In this document: one piece after another, positions 41,530 through 51,471 of the stretch | How the letters are laid out: each line of letters begins with the position of its first letter | How positions within the stretch are numbered: position 1 is the stretch's first letter | Assembly (NCBI GenBank): GCA_900120395.1 | Contig: LT635553.1 | Span: 1,532,254 to 1,596,253 of the forward strand | Direction of reading: 5' to 3' | Length of the DNA: 64,000 nt | Source: Porphyromonadaceae bacterium FC4 | Lineage (GTDB): Bacteria > Bacteroidota > Bacteroidia > Bacteroidales > Porphyromonadaceae | Program-made: the position numbers and the translations under genes | The notes under the pieces: generated by a model | The model's input: the letters and a program-made list of their open reading frames with translations, nothing else | Database searches by the model: none | What the model was told of the DNA's origin: nothing

Positions 41530-41913
41530 ATGATAGACTTGCTCTTCGTCATGCTTGGTGGAGCACTCGGCTCAGGGCTCCGCTATGGAGTGACGCTCCT
41601 CACAGACCTGATTAGCCCCTTGTCGTCGCACAACTGGGTGGCGACGCTGATCGTCAATGTGGTGGGGTCGTTTTTGATCGGCTACCTCTCGGCATACGCT
41701 CACGGGCACTGTCCCTCGAGCCGGTGGTTTCGCCCCTTTTTCATCGTCGGTCTCTGCGGGGGCTTCACCACCTTCTCCACGTTCGCCATGGACCTGTACG
41801 GACAGTACAGCCGGGGGGCGATGGTGACGATGGTGCTCTACCTCGTCTCCTCGGTCGTCCTTTCGCTCCTGGCTCTGCTGGCAGGTATCTGGGCAGCGTC
41901 ACGCACCCGCTAA
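41530..41913 (+). CDS. crcB: Fluoride channel CrcB/Fluc
   Basis: A 127-residue membrane protein with four hydrophobic segments and the family motifs GGALGSGLRYGV, NVVGSFLIGYL and GLCGGFTTFSTFAMD, including the Phe-containing fluoride track. It forms dual-topology dimers that export fluoride. The ATG at 41530 is the family start; an in-frame ATG at 41461 adds 23 atypical residues. I looked for a fluoride riboswitch upstream and saw none. Confidence 0.92.
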   Translation: MIDLLFVMLGGALGSGLRYGVTLLTDLISPLSSHNWVATLIVNVVGSFLIGYLSAYAHGHCPSSRWFRPFFIVGLCGGFTTFSTFAMDLYGQYSRGAMVTMVLYLVSSVVLSLLALLAGIWAASRTR

Positions 41914-42115
41914 TACACAGATATGCGGATGACAAAAGTCTAAGTGCCTACGCCACTCGGGCTCCGACAAGTGTCCGCTCTTATAGTGAGAGATGTACAG
42001 CAGAGCATTTGACAGATGTTCGCATCCATTTTCCACATACATATCACTGAAGCACAGACACTTTTGCGCATGTTATGACAATTGTATACTTTTGCTCATA
42101 TCAAATGTAGCAATT

Positions 42116-43270
42116 ATGGATACCGATAAAATCAAACTCTTTGTCCCTGACTTTGACAGCCACCTTGTGACCTTGGTTTTGGAGCTAGAGCATTTACGGA
42201 GACTGCAAGTCTCTTCTACTACTCATCCGATTGTGTTTCTTCAGCTCAAGCGGCTGTTTCACATTCTGGAAAGTGTTGGCTCGGCTAGGATTGAGGGCAA
42301 CAACACGACTGTTGCAGAATACCTGGAGATGCAAGCTAATGATGTCGGCAGGACACAAGACAACGAGAAGTTCAGAGAAATTCAAAACATAGAAGCGGCA
42401 CTTCAATACATTGAAAATATAGGAACCGAAAGACCTATCAATGAGTGCTTTTTAAGGGAAGTACATCACTTAGTGGTCGATGGTCTATCCTGGAATCCAG
42501 GAGGCGAAGGCGATGAAAACGCCGGCAATTACAGACAGTATTCTGTTCGAATCAATGGCTCTGATCACACTCCTCCGGACGCCATACTCATCCCACAACT
42601 GATGAAAGATCTGGTACAGTTTATCAACAGACAAGACAATCCACAGTTCGACTTAATAAAAATAGCTCAAGCACATCATAGATTTGTCTGGATACACCCA
42701 TTTGGGAATGGAAATGGAAGAACCGTACGTTTATTCACTTATGCTCTGCTTATTCGGGCAGGCTTCAAGGTAGATATTGCGGGACGCATTATAAACCCCA
42801 CTGCTGTATTTTGCTCAAATCGGGATGACTACTATCGTCACCTCAGCGAAGCTGACAAAGGCACTAAGATCGGGATGGAGAGATGGTGTACCTACGTGTT
42901 GTCCGGATTACGTTCCGAAATAAGCAAGGTCAATCAACTTAGTAATTACGAGTATCTGAGCGGCTCTATACTCCAGCCTGCCATCGAAGATGCATTTGCT
43001 AATGGAAGGATAGGTCAAGAGACAGCTAAGGTATTGGAGATCGTGGCTAAAAATCAGGTCGTGATGAACCGAGATATAAAGCCTGCGTATGGGAATGTGT
43101 CTCAAAGCACTGTATCCAGGAAAATAAAAGAGCTCATTGATGAGGAAGTGCTCATGCCGGAGGGAGACAATGGGAGAAAATACATATTGTGCTTTTCTAA
43201 CAAATACATAATGCCATCTATAGTAAAGAGGCTTTCCGTGGAAGGCTTTTTGCCGGATGCTATTTTGTAG
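42116..43270 (+). CDS. Class II Fic family AMP transferase-like protein
   Basis: A 384-residue protein. The inhibitory helix motif SARIEG is at 56-61, upstream of the Fic core, so it is a class II, self-inhibited Fic. The core motif is HPFGNGNGRT (194-203). The C-terminal 100 residues form a winged-helix-like domain (ITxKN: YGNVSQSTVSRKIKELIDEE). It likely transfers AMP to a protein target. The ATG at 42116 gives the usual N-terminus (DTDKIKLFVPDFDSHL); the frame extends to 41993. It lies next to the CRISPR locus but is separately transcribed. Confidence 0.9.
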   Translation: MDTDKIKLFVPDFDSHLVTLVLELEHLRRLQVSSTTHPIVFLQLKRLFHILESVGSARIEGNNTTVAEYLEMQANDVGRTQDNEKFREIQNIEAALQYIENIGTERPINECFLREVHHLVVDGLSWNPGGEGDENAGNYRQYSVRINGSDHTPPDAILIPQLMKDLVQFINRQDNPQFDLIKIAQAHHRFVWIHPFGNGNGRTVRLFTYALLIRAGFKVDIAGRIINPTAVFCSNRDDYYRHLSEADKGTKIGMERWCTYVLSGLRSEISKVNQLSNYEYLSGSILQPAIEDAFANGRIGQETAKVLEIVAKNQVVMNRDIKPAYGNVSQSTVSRKIKELIDEEVLMPEGDNGRKYILCFSNKYIMPSIVKRLSVEGFLPDAIL

Positions 43271-43278
43271 AGTATAGC

Positions 43279-43312
43279 AAAGGCGGCGTGCCCGATGGAG
43301 CACGCCGCCTTT
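43279..43312. terminator. Bidirectional terminator between fic and eno
   Basis: AAAGGCGGCGTGC pairs perfectly with GCACGCCGCCTTT over 13 bp with an 8-nt loop. It lies 8 nt after the fic stop and 25 nt before the eno stop on the other strand, and A/T runs at both ends allow termination in either direction. Confidence 0.85.
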
Positions 43313-43337
43313 ATTCGTCGTTGTATGCCGGGGAGGC

Positions 43338-44630
<1,293 letters not shown>

Positions 44631-44688
44631 TTATTTAAGTGTATTGATAAAAAGATAGTTCAGTCTTGCTTTCTTACTCATTCTCTTA

Positions 44689-44696
44689 CAAAGATA
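44689..44696 (-). promoter_or_regulatory. -7 box of eno promoter (TATCTTTG)
   Basis: On the minus strand TATCTTTG lies 71 nt before the eno ATG and matches the Bacteroidetes -7 consensus TAnnTTTG. The -33 element is weak. The 400 nt between eno and the YjbR-like gene hold this promoter, a copy of the host intergenic repeat and otherwise no gene. Confidence 0.5.
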
Positions 44697-44801
44697 CCAA
44701 AATCGGTGGAGACTTTACCATCTTAGTTTTGCGGATCGTTTTTCCTCGGCGTCTCCTCAGGGTGGACACAAATGGGCGTATTTTACCCCTTTGGATCCGG
44801 G

Positions 44802-44890
44802 CAAAAAAATTGGACGGATAGTAGCGAAAAGTTTCCAGTAGGAAAGAAAACGATTTGACGGATAGAAGCGAGCGGTTTCCAGTAGGAAAT
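44802..44890 (-). repeat. Host intergenic repeat, copy A (two units)
   Basis: Two tandem units of the pattern TTTCCTACTGGAAAC ... CTTCTATCCGTCAAA, read on the minus strand (plus strand: GACGGATAGTAGCG ... GTTTCCAGTAGGAAA). The same two-unit arrangement occurs at 49773-49870 and 62332-62427, always between genes. Confidence 0.8.
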
Positions 44891-45020
44891 TTTTCAGCGT
44901 CAGGCAGACGGTCTTTTTAGAGGTCATATCTATCTGTCTACCAGCTGACTGACGCTTTAAGCCTTGCCGGGTTATTTTAATGCGCCATCAAGCCGGGGGA
45001 ATTTGTTATTTTTGTAAGAG

Positions 45021-45464
45021 ATGACTAATTCACATGCGGCAATGACTATGGACGATCCGGACAGCTATGAGCTGCTGCCAGAGGCTTTTTTGAGCCATAC
45101 GGGTGCCTATGAGGAGTACAAGGCGGAGTGGCAGGCGACCCTCTACCGTGTGGGCGGGAGGATGTTTGCGATCTTTCACGAGGATAAGGAGGGGAATCCC
45201 TACCTTTCGTTTAAGAGCGTGAGGGCGGAGATGGCAGAGCTGTACGACCGCTATGAGGGGATCATCCCGGGCTTTCACTTCAACAAGCAGCACTGGAGCT
45301 CGGTGCGGATGGATCTGGATGTCCCGCCGGAGCTTATCGCCCGGCTGGTGGATCGCTCGTACGAGTTGGTGCGGGAGCTTTTGCCGAAAAGGGTACAGAG
45401 GGAACTGGAAATGGCAGATTGCCAAGGGGATAGTGGGGAGCGCCTGGCTTCGAGACACGGCTGA
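45021..45464 (+). CDS. MmcQ/YjbR-family protein
   Basis: A 147-residue protein of the MmcQ/YjbR (CyaY-like) fold: TLYRVGGRMFAIFHEDKEGN, then PYLSFKSVRAEMAELYDRYE, IIPGFHFNKQHWSSVRMD and SYELVRELLPKRVQRE. Such proteins are often called DNA-binding, but function is unclear. A TATTTTTG box at 45007-45014 lies so close that ATG at 45042 (MTMDDPDSY) may be the true start. The C-terminal 15 residues are poorly conserved. Confidence 0.85.
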   Translation: MTNSHAAMTMDDPDSYELLPEAFLSHTGAYEEYKAEWQATLYRVGGRMFAIFHEDKEGNPYLSFKSVRAEMAELYDRYEGIIPGFHFNKQHWSSVRMDLDVPPELIARLVDRSYELVRELLPKRVQRELEMADCQGDSGERLASRHG

Positions 45465-45485
45465 AAAAGGCGTATAGTTTTTTGG

Positions 45486-45493
45486 TACCTTTG
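45486..45493 (+). promoter_or_regulatory. -7 box of aroQ promoter (TACCTTTG)
   Basis: TACCTTTG ends 43 nt before the aroQ ATG at 45537, matching the Bacteroidetes -7 box. The -33 region is not clear. It probably drives aroQ and perhaps the genes after it. Confidence 0.5.
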
Positions 45494-45536
45494 TGGTAGT
45501 AGGTATGTATGGTCACATTTTTAGTGAGTGCGCGAT

Positions 45537-45965
45537 ATGAGAACAATACACATACTCAACGGCCCTAACCTGAACAGGCTGGGCACACGCGAGCCCGGCG
45601 TATACGGCACAACCGCTTTTGAGGACTATCTGGAGCGGCTGCGGGATCTTTTCCCAAGTGTGGATATCGTCTACTACCAGTCCAATCATGAGGGCGACCT
45701 GGTGGACTATCTGCAGAGTGCCATAGGGGATGAGACGATAGGTGTGATCATCAACGCCGGAGCGTATGCGCACTACTCCTATGCCATCGCCGATGCGATA
45801 CGGATGCTCTCCTGCCCTGTGGTAGAGGTGCACATCAGCCAGTTGGCGACGCGTGAGCCGCACCGCCACATGACGGTACTCACAGAGGTCTGTGAGGGTA
45901 TGATCATGGGATTTGGGCTGGACGGCTACCGACTGGCGGTGGCACACCTCGTGGCACGTAAGTAG
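45537..45965 (+). CDS. aroQ: Type II 3-dehydroquinate dehydratase
   Basis: A 142-residue enzyme for the third shikimate pathway step. It begins MRTIHILNGPNLNRLGTREP, and has the catalytic Tyr in the flexible loop (GVYGTTAFEDYL), the substrate-binding IINAGAYAHYSYAIADAI and the His in VEVHISQLATREPHR. Length is normal. The ATG at 45537 fits the family better than one three codons earlier. The gene precedes pyk by 80 nt. Confidence 0.95.
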   Translation: MRTIHILNGPNLNRLGTREPGVYGTTAFEDYLERLRDLFPSVDIVYYQSNHEGDLVDYLQSAIGDETIGVIINAGAYAHYSYAIADAIRMLSCPVVEVHISQLATREPHRHMTVLTEVCEGMIMGFGLDGYRLAVAHLVARK

Positions 45966-46045
45966 CTCCGTCGACCAAGAAATGCCCTACCTAATTTTTT
46001 GAGAAGAAAAAGCCCCAATACAAAACTATAACCCCCTCCATTACA

Positions 46046-47539
46046 ATGAACAAACATAACTCCACCAAGATAGTGGCAACAATATCGGACCAACGCTGCG
46101 ACATAGACTTTCTCCGCAAGGTGATCGCAGAGGGTGTAAACGTGGTCCGGCTCAACTCGGCGCACATGGACCACACCGGATTTGACCGGGTGATTGGCAA
46201 CGTCCGCGCCGTCGACCCTCACGTCGCCGTACTAATGGACACTAAGGGGCCGGAGATCCGTACCACTGTCACGCCGGAGCTGATACGCTACTCCACCGGC
46301 GAGCGGGTGGACATCATCGCCGACCCCGATGCGGTGACTACTCGCAGAGTGATTTCTGTCAACTACCCCGGTTTTATCCGCGACGTGGGAGAGGGGGCGC
46401 TCATCCTCATCGACGATGGGATGCTGGAGATACGGGTGCTGGAGCGGGAGGAGAATATCCTCCACTGCGAGGTGCTCAACGATGCGGAGCTGGGGTCCCG
46501 CAAGAGCGTGAATGTCCCTGGGATCAGCATCGAGCAGCCATCGCTGACGGAGCGGGACAAGGATACGATCCTCTACTCGATCCGAAACGGAGTGGACTTC
46601 ATCGCTCACTCCTTCGTCCGCTCCAAGCAGGATGTGCTGGATATCCAAAAGATCCTGGACGAGCACAAGAGTCCCATCAAGATCATTGCTAAGATCGAAA
46701 ACAGTCAGGGGGTGGAGAATATAGAGGAGATCCTCGACGCTGCCTACGGTATCATGGTCGCCCGCGGTGACCTCGGCATAGAGATCGACATGGAGAAGAT
46801 CCCCGCCATACAGGCGAGCATCATCCACACCTGTCTGCTCCGAAAAAAGCCGGTGATCGTAGCAACACAGATGCTCCACACCATGATCACCAGCCCGCGT
46901 CCCACTCGTGCAGAGGTGAGCGACGTGAGCAGCGCCATCCTGATGAATACCGATGCGGTCATGCTGAGCGGTGAGACCGCCTACGGCAAGTACCCGGTAG
47001 AGGCGGTGAAGGTCATGAGCCGGATCATCCATGAGGCAGAGACGCACAAGCATCACCTCGGGGAAGCACGGATCAGACGGTCGGATAAGGAGCAGCTCAG
47101 CGTGACAAGCTTCCTCGCCAAGCAGACCGTCAAGTCGGTTGAGAAGCTGGGAGTCAAAGCCATCATTACCGACCCGGTATCGGGACAGACCGTGCGCAAT
47201 CTCGCAGCCTACCGCGGCAAAGCGCCCATTTACGCCATCTGCTTTGAGGATAGGACCTGCCGCGAGCTGGCGCTGAGCTATGGAGTCTTTCCGTTCTTCC
47301 AAGAGCGCGGAGAGCGTGCAAGTACCCAAAAGGCAGCGTTCATGCACGATGCGGTCAAGATACTATTAGATCACGAGGTGCTACAGCCCGATGATCTGGT
47401 GGCGTATGTGGGTGGTACCCTCTTCCCGCACTTAGGCACAACGACGCTGACCATCAACAAAGCGCAGGATGCCATCGACTTCTACAAAGATAACGTCAAG
47501 CCAAATGAAGGCGCTCCCCTCCACTCAAACCCTGAGTGA
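46046..47539 (+). CDS. pyk: Pyruvate kinase
   Basis: A 497-residue glycolytic enzyme making ATP and pyruvate from phosphoenolpyruvate. It begins NSTKIVATISDQRCDIDFLR. Signature segments are VAVLMDTKGPEIRT, the Lys-containing KIIAKIENSQGVENIEEIL, GIMVARGDLGIEI and VATQMLHTMITSPRPTRAEV. The C-terminal regulatory domain is present. The gene heads an operon with the O-methyltransferase and rbfA; the next start lies inside the pyk end. Confidence 0.97.
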   Translation: MNKHNSTKIVATISDQRCDIDFLRKVIAEGVNVVRLNSAHMDHTGFDRVIGNVRAVDPHVAVLMDTKGPEIRTTVTPELIRYSTGERVDIIADPDAVTTRRVISVNYPGFIRDVGEGALILIDDGMLEIRVLEREENILHCEVLNDAELGSRKSVNVPGISIEQPSLTERDKDTILYSIRNGVDFIAHSFVRSKQDVLDIQKILDEHKSPIKIIAKIENSQGVENIEEILDAAYGIMVARGDLGIEIDMEKIPAIQASIIHTCLLRKKPVIVATQMLHTMITSPRPTRAEVSDVSSAILMNTDAVMLSGETAYGKYPVEAVKVMSRIIHEAETHKHHLGEARIRRSDKEQLSVTSFLAKQTVKSVEKLGVKAIITDPVSGQTVRNLAAYRGKAPIYAICFEDRTCRELALSYGVFPFFQERGERASTQKAAFMHDAVKILLDHEVLQPDDLVAYVGGTLFPHLGTTTLTINKAQDAIDFYKDNVKPNEGAPLHSNPE

Positions 47540-48179
47540 GACCCTCCATGAGATCCGGCTCGACGACTATGTAGCCCGTCACTCCGACCCCGAGCCGCCC
47601 GTCCTCCGGGAGCTTCGCCACCGCGCCAACCTGAATCTCGTCTACCCTCGGATGGTCTCCGGACACCTCCAGGGACGACTCCTGAAGATGCTCGTGCGCA
47701 TGATCCGACCCCGGCAGATCCTCGAGATCGGCACTTTTGCTGCCTACGCCACCATCTGCATGGCAGAGGCGCTACCCGAGGAAGCCCGTATCACTACTAT
47801 TGAGGTGGACGAGGAGCTGGAGTCTTTTATCGAAAAGAGCCTGACGGATGCCGGGGTACGCGACCGGGTGGAGCTGGTGATCGCAGATGCCGAGCAGCTA
47901 CTGCAGGAGCTGGATCTCAGCAGCTACGACCTCGTCTACCTCGATGCCAACAAGCGGCAGTACCCCCTGTACTACGAACTCCTCATGGCAGGACTTCCGA
48001 GCGGTGCGTTCATCTTAGCCGACAACACCCTCTGGGGCGGCAAAGTGCCCGACCCCGAGCTACACGACCCACAGACTGATGGGATACGAGCGTTCAACAC
48101 CCTGGTGGCGGACGACGATCGAGTAGAGAAAGTACTCCTGCCCGTGCGGGACGGACTAACCCTTATACACAAGAGATAA
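47505..48179 (+). CDS. O-methyltransferase, SAM-dependent class I
   Basis: A 224-residue methyltransferase of the O-methyltransferase family 3 (COMT-like). The SAM motif is ILEIGTFAAYATICMAEAL, followed by ITTIEVDEEL, YDLVYLDANKRQYPLYYELL and ILADNTLWGGKV. Metal-binding acidic residues (YLDANK, ADNTLW) are present. The start at 47505 overlaps pyk by 35 nt. The substrate is unknown. It is co-transcribed with pyk and rbfA in many Bacteroidales. Confidence 0.9.
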   Translation: MKALPSTQTLSETLHEIRLDDYVARHSDPEPPVLRELRHRANLNLVYPRMVSGHLQGRLLKMLVRMIRPRQILEIGTFAAYATICMAEALPEEARITTIEVDEELESFIEKSLTDAGVRDRVELVIADAEQLLQELDLSSYDLVYLDANKRQYPLYYELLMAGLPSGAFILADNTLWGGKVPDPELHDPQTDGIRAFNTLVADDDRVEKVLLPVRDGLTLIHKR

Positions 48180-48183
48180 GCAT

Positions 48184-48552
48184 ATGGATACACTACGAAC
48201 AACCAAACTAGCCCGACTGATCCAAAAGGAGCTCGGCGAGCTCTTTCGCCTCGAGACGCAAAAGATGAAAGGGGTCCTCATCTCAGTCACCGATGTAGAC
48301 CTGAGCCCGGACCTCAGCAACGCCCGTGCCTACCTCAGTGTCTTCCCCACCGAAAAGCAGGAAGAGGTGATGCAGCTGGTCACAGACAACGGCAGCACGA
48401 TCCGCTACAACCTGGGCAATCGGATGGCTTCGCAGCTGAGGCACATACCGGAGCTCACCTTTGAGCTCGACCGGACCGAGGAGTACGCCCGCAGGATCGA
48501 CAAGCTCCTGGATGAAAACAAACCGGTAGACCCGGATGAGGACAAAGAGTAG
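48184..48552 (+). CDS. rbfA: Ribosome-binding factor A
   Basis: A 122-residue KH-like protein needed for 16S rRNA maturation and 30S assembly. The family pattern is TTKLARLIQKELGELFRLET, then GVLISVTDVDLSPDLSNARA, YLSVFPTEKQEEVMQL, IRYNLGNRMASQLRHIPELT and FELDRTEEYARRIDKLLDE. The C-terminal end is acidic. It follows the methyltransferase gene by 4 nt and overlaps the permease gene by 17 nt. Confidence 0.96.
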   Translation: MDTLRTTKLARLIQKELGELFRLETQKMKGVLISVTDVDLSPDLSNARAYLSVFPTEKQEEVMQLVTDNGSTIRYNLGNRMASQLRHIPELTFELDRTEEYARRIDKLLDENKPVDPDEDKE

Positions 48553-49735
48553 CAGTCGCTCGGTAGCATTCTTTATTGCCCGGCGTTACTTCTTCTCCAA
48601 AAAAAGGACCAACGCCGTCAATATCATTGCCATTGTCTCGGTGCTGGGGATAGCACTGGTTGCGATGGCGATGGTCTGCGTGATGAGCGTCTTCAACGGC
48701 TTTGAAGCGTTCACGGACGACCAGCTCTCCGACCTCACGCCCTCCTACATCATCCGGCAAAAAGATCGCACCCCCTTCCTGCCGGAGTCGGTAGCCATCG
48801 AGGGGTCGCGTGTCCTCACCGGTCAGGCGATGGCAGACTTTGAGGGCAACGCCACCCCGGTGATCCTCGTCGGAGTGGACTCACTCTACAGCCGGATCGT
48901 CCCGATTGAGCGGTACACGCTTGAGGGGACCTTTGACCTCGGCGACGACCAAGTCCCTGCCACCGTCATGGGGATAGGCGTCGCAGCGGATGTGGGTGCC
49001 GGCTCGGGCTATCTCTCCCCGCTCAGAGTCACGGTACCCAAGCGTATCGGTCAGATCTCCACCGTCCTGCCGATGCGCAGCTTCATCTCCCGCGACCTGT
49101 ATATCTCCGGACTCTTTCGCACCGACCAGCCCGAGGACGACTCCCGCATCTACCTACCGCTCGCTACCGTGCAGCAGCTCCTGCAGTACCCCGAGGGCGA
49201 GGTGAGCTACATCGCTCGCACCACCCCGTATGAGGGCACCCTGCCCGAGGGCTTTGAGCAGCTCACACAGCGCGAGCAGCACCCCGAGGTCTACCGCGTC
49301 CTGGTCGTGGAGAAGTGGGTGTCGGCGATGCTTCTGCTCTTCGTCCTGCTCCTCTCCCTCTTTAGCGTCATCAGCACGCTGGGCATGCTGATCATCGAGA
49401 AAGAGGACGACACCGCCACCCTATCCGTACTCGGTGCCCGGCCGCGGCTCATCGACTCCATCATCGTCCTGGAGTCCTGGCTCCTCTCCATCACCGGCAC
49501 CGTTCTGGGCGTGGCCACGGGGGTGGTGCTGGTCCTCCTCCAGGATCGGTACGGCTTTCTCCGGCTGGGCGATGGGAGCAGCGACTTCCTCCTCGACGCC
49601 TACCCGGTCGTGCTTCGCCTGTCGGATCTGCTCGGTGTAGTCGTGGTGATCCTGCTGATCGGGTGGTTCAGCAGCCGAATCGCCTACCGTCTCTTCCGCC
49701 GCTCATCAAATACTCCGCAAGCCCAAGAAAACTAA
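48536..49735 (+). CDS. LolC/LolE-type ABC transporter permease
   Basis: A 399-residue membrane protein of the FtsX/LolCE group. It begins with SVAFFIARRYFFSKKRTNAV, a first membrane helix (NIIAIVSVLGIALVAMAMVC), a periplasmic domain of about 220 residues, then three helices in the last third (LLLFVLLLSLFSVISTLGML, SWLLSITGTVLGVATGVVLV, LLGVVVVILLIGWF). The gene likely belongs to a lipoprotein-release exporter; the ATPase partner is not in this window. It overlaps rbfA by 17 nt. Confidence 0.88.
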   Translation: MRTKSSSRSVAFFIARRYFFSKKRTNAVNIIAIVSVLGIALVAMAMVCVMSVFNGFEAFTDDQLSDLTPSYIIRQKDRTPFLPESVAIEGSRVLTGQAMADFEGNATPVILVGVDSLYSRIVPIERYTLEGTFDLGDDQVPATVMGIGVAADVGAGSGYLSPLRVTVPKRIGQISTVLPMRSFISRDLYISGLFRTDQPEDDSRIYLPLATVQQLLQYPEGEVSYIARTTPYEGTLPEGFEQLTQREQHPEVYRVLVVEKWVSAMLLLFVLLLSLFSVISTLGMLIIEKEDDTATLSVLGARPRLIDSIIVLESWLLSITGTVLGVATGVVLVLLQDRYGFLRLGDGSSDFLLDAYPVVLRLSDLLGVVVVILLIGWFSSRIAYRLFRRSSNTPQAQEN

Positions 49736-49772
49736 GGACTTACCGGCTCCAAAAAAAAGCAATCGCATGAGG

Positions 49773-49870
49773 GCAAAAAGTTTCCTACTGGAAGCCGTTC
49801 GCTTCTATCCGTGAAACATTTCGTTTTCCTACTGGAAACATTTCGCTACTATCCGTCAAATTTTTTGCCT
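49773..49870 (+). repeat. Host intergenic repeat, copy B (two units)
   Basis: Two tandem units read TTTCCTACTGGAA ... GCTTCTATCCGTGAAA and TTTCCTACTGGAAAC ... GCTACTATCCGTCAAA, followed by T6. It lies in the 280-nt gap between the permease and kbl genes, close behind the permease stop, and could act as transcription end. Confidence 0.8.
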
Positions 49871-49950
49871 GCATCCGAAGGCTTAAAATTCTAATGGCAT
49901 CACCCCTGAAACAAAAGGGCGTCGGACTTTTCATTCTCGGTCTAAAGTGG

Positions 49951-49958
49951 TACTTTTG
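49951..49958 (+). promoter_or_regulatory. -7 box of kbl promoter (TACTTTTG)
   Basis: TACTTTTG lies 57 nt before the kbl ATG and matches the Bacteroidetes -7 consensus. The -33 box is not clear. Confidence 0.5.
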
Positions 49959-50015
49959 GGGAAGCGGGGAAGGTAAAGGCATCCACTAAAAACTTTTTTA
50001 TAACCACAAGCGACT

Positions 50016-51215
50016 ATGTACGGAAAAATCAAAGATTTTCTTGCAAAAGAACTACAGGACACCCGTGAAGCCGGTCTCTATAAAGAGGAGCGGATCATCA
50101 CGAGCAAACAGTCTGCAGAGATTACCATCAAGGATGGCGACCGGGATAAGCCGGTGCTCAACTTTTGTGCCAACAACTACCTGGGCCTGGCAGACCACAA
50201 GGAACTGATCCAAGCCGCCAAAGAAGCAATGGATCGACGCGGCAATGGCTTGGCGTCGGTGCGCTTCATCTGCGGTACTCAGGACATCCACAAGGAGCTG
50301 GAGGCGGCTATCTCCGACTACTTCAAGACCGATGACACCATACTGTATGCGGCTTGCTTTGACGCCAATGGCGGGCTCTTTGGCTCTCTCCTGGGCGAGG
50401 AGGACGCAATCATCTCCGACTCGCTCAACCACGCCTCGATCATCGACGGGGTACGCCTCTGCAAGGCTAAGCGCTACCGCTATGCAAACGGCGACATGGA
50501 GGATCTGGAGGTGCAGCTCAAGGCAGCACAGGAGCAGCGCTTTAGGATCATCGTGACGGACGGCGTCTTCTCTATGGATGGCAACGTCGCACCGATGGAC
50601 AAGATCTGTGACCTGGCTGATAAGTACGATGCCCTGGTGATGGTGGACGAGTGCCACTCTGCGGGAGTGGTCGGCAAGACCGGTCACGGTGTGGCAGAGC
50701 TCTTTGACCTGTACGGGCGGATCGACATCTTTACCGGCACGCTGGGCAAGGCGTTTGGCGGTGCTGTGGGTGGCTTCACCACCGGACGAAAGGAGATCAT
50801 CGACATCCTGCGCCAGCGCTCGCGTCCCTACCTCTTCTCCAACTCCCTACCCCCCTCTGTGGTGGGTGCTGGGCTGAAGACTTTCAGCCTCCTAAAAGAG
50901 TCGGACGCACTACATACCAAGCTGATGGACAATGTACGGTACTTCCGTGAAAAGATGCAGTCGCTCGGATTTGACATCAAGCCCACCCAGAGTGCGATCT
51001 GTGCGGTGATGCTGTACGATGCCCCGCTGAGCCAAAAGTTTGCGGCACGCATGCAGGAAGAGGGGATCTATGTCACCGGATTTTGCTACCCCGTCGTGCC
51101 CAAAAACGAGGCACGCATACGGGTGCAGCTCTCCGCCGCTCACGAGCACAAGCACATCGACCGGTGCGTCGCTGCCTTTGAGAAGATCGGTAAGGAGCTG
51201 GGCGTGATCAAGTAA
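50016..51215 (+). CDS. kbl: Glycine C-acetyltransferase (2-amino-3-ketobutyrate CoA ligase)
   Basis: A 399-residue PLP enzyme of the alpha-oxoamine synthase family. It shows VLNFCANNYLGLADHKELI, GLASVRFICGTQDIHKELE, MVDECHSAGVVGKTGHG and the PLP-binding Lys segment FTGTLGKAFGGAVGGF. The length and C-terminus (RIRVQLSAAHEHKHIDRCV) match Kbl. It converts 2-amino-3-oxobutyrate and CoA to glycine and acetyl-CoA in threonine degradation. No threonine dehydrogenase gene is adjacent. A terminator follows. Confidence 0.95.
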   Translation: MYGKIKDFLAKELQDTREAGLYKEERIITSKQSAEITIKDGDRDKPVLNFCANNYLGLADHKELIQAAKEAMDRRGNGLASVRFICGTQDIHKELEAAISDYFKTDDTILYAACFDANGGLFGSLLGEEDAIISDSLNHASIIDGVRLCKAKRYRYANGDMEDLEVQLKAAQEQRFRIIVTDGVFSMDGNVAPMDKICDLADKYDALVMVDECHSAGVVGKTGHGVAELFDLYGRIDIFTGTLGKAFGGAVGGFTTGRKEIIDILRQRSRPYLFSNSLPPSVVGAGLKTFSLLKESDALHTKLMDNVRYFREKMQSLGFDIKPTQSAICAVMLYDAPLSQKFAARMQEEGIYVTGFCYPVVPKNEARIRVQLSAAHEHKHIDRCVAAFEKIGKELGVIK

Positions 51216-51251
51216 GCAGACACGCCAAAACGCTCTCTCGGCGTAAGCGAA

Positions 51252-51290
51252 AGAGGGTGTGCCAAGACTGATGGTCTCGGCACACCCTCT
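51252..51290 (+). terminator. Terminator after kbl
   Basis: AGAGGGTGTGCC pairs with GGCACACCCTCT (12 bp, 15-nt loop), 36 nt after the kbl stop, and is followed by CTCATTTT. The rest of the 256-nt gap to the RND gene contains its promoter only. Confidence 0.8.
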
Positions 51291-51391
51291 CTCATTTTGA
51301 GCAGTGGCTTCCAAACCCTCCGACATCAGCTGGCACCCCGCAAATGGGGCATAAAGAACACTTAACAGAGGCCAATACGCAAAAAATTTAG

Positions 51392-51399
51392 TACTTTTG
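51392..51399 (+). promoter_or_regulatory. -7 box of heavy-metal efflux operon (TACTTTTG)
   Basis: TACTTTTG lies 72 nt before the start of the RND/TolC fusion gene. A purine-rich AGGAGG-like stretch at 51431-51436 is too far from the ATG to be an RBS. No metal-regulator gene or obvious operator is adjacent. Confidence 0.45.
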
Positions 51400-51471
51400 T
51401 AGGTTAAACTAAATGATAAGACAGTCTTTAGGAGGAGTACCAAGAGAACAAGGAAAGGAAACCTCAATAAT

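Noticed and set aside
46232-47347. Long minus-strand frame (371 codons) opposite pyk
   Set aside because: Mirror of a highly biased coding sequence; the translated sequence is His/Leu/Asp-rich with no domain, and pyk on the other strand is certain.
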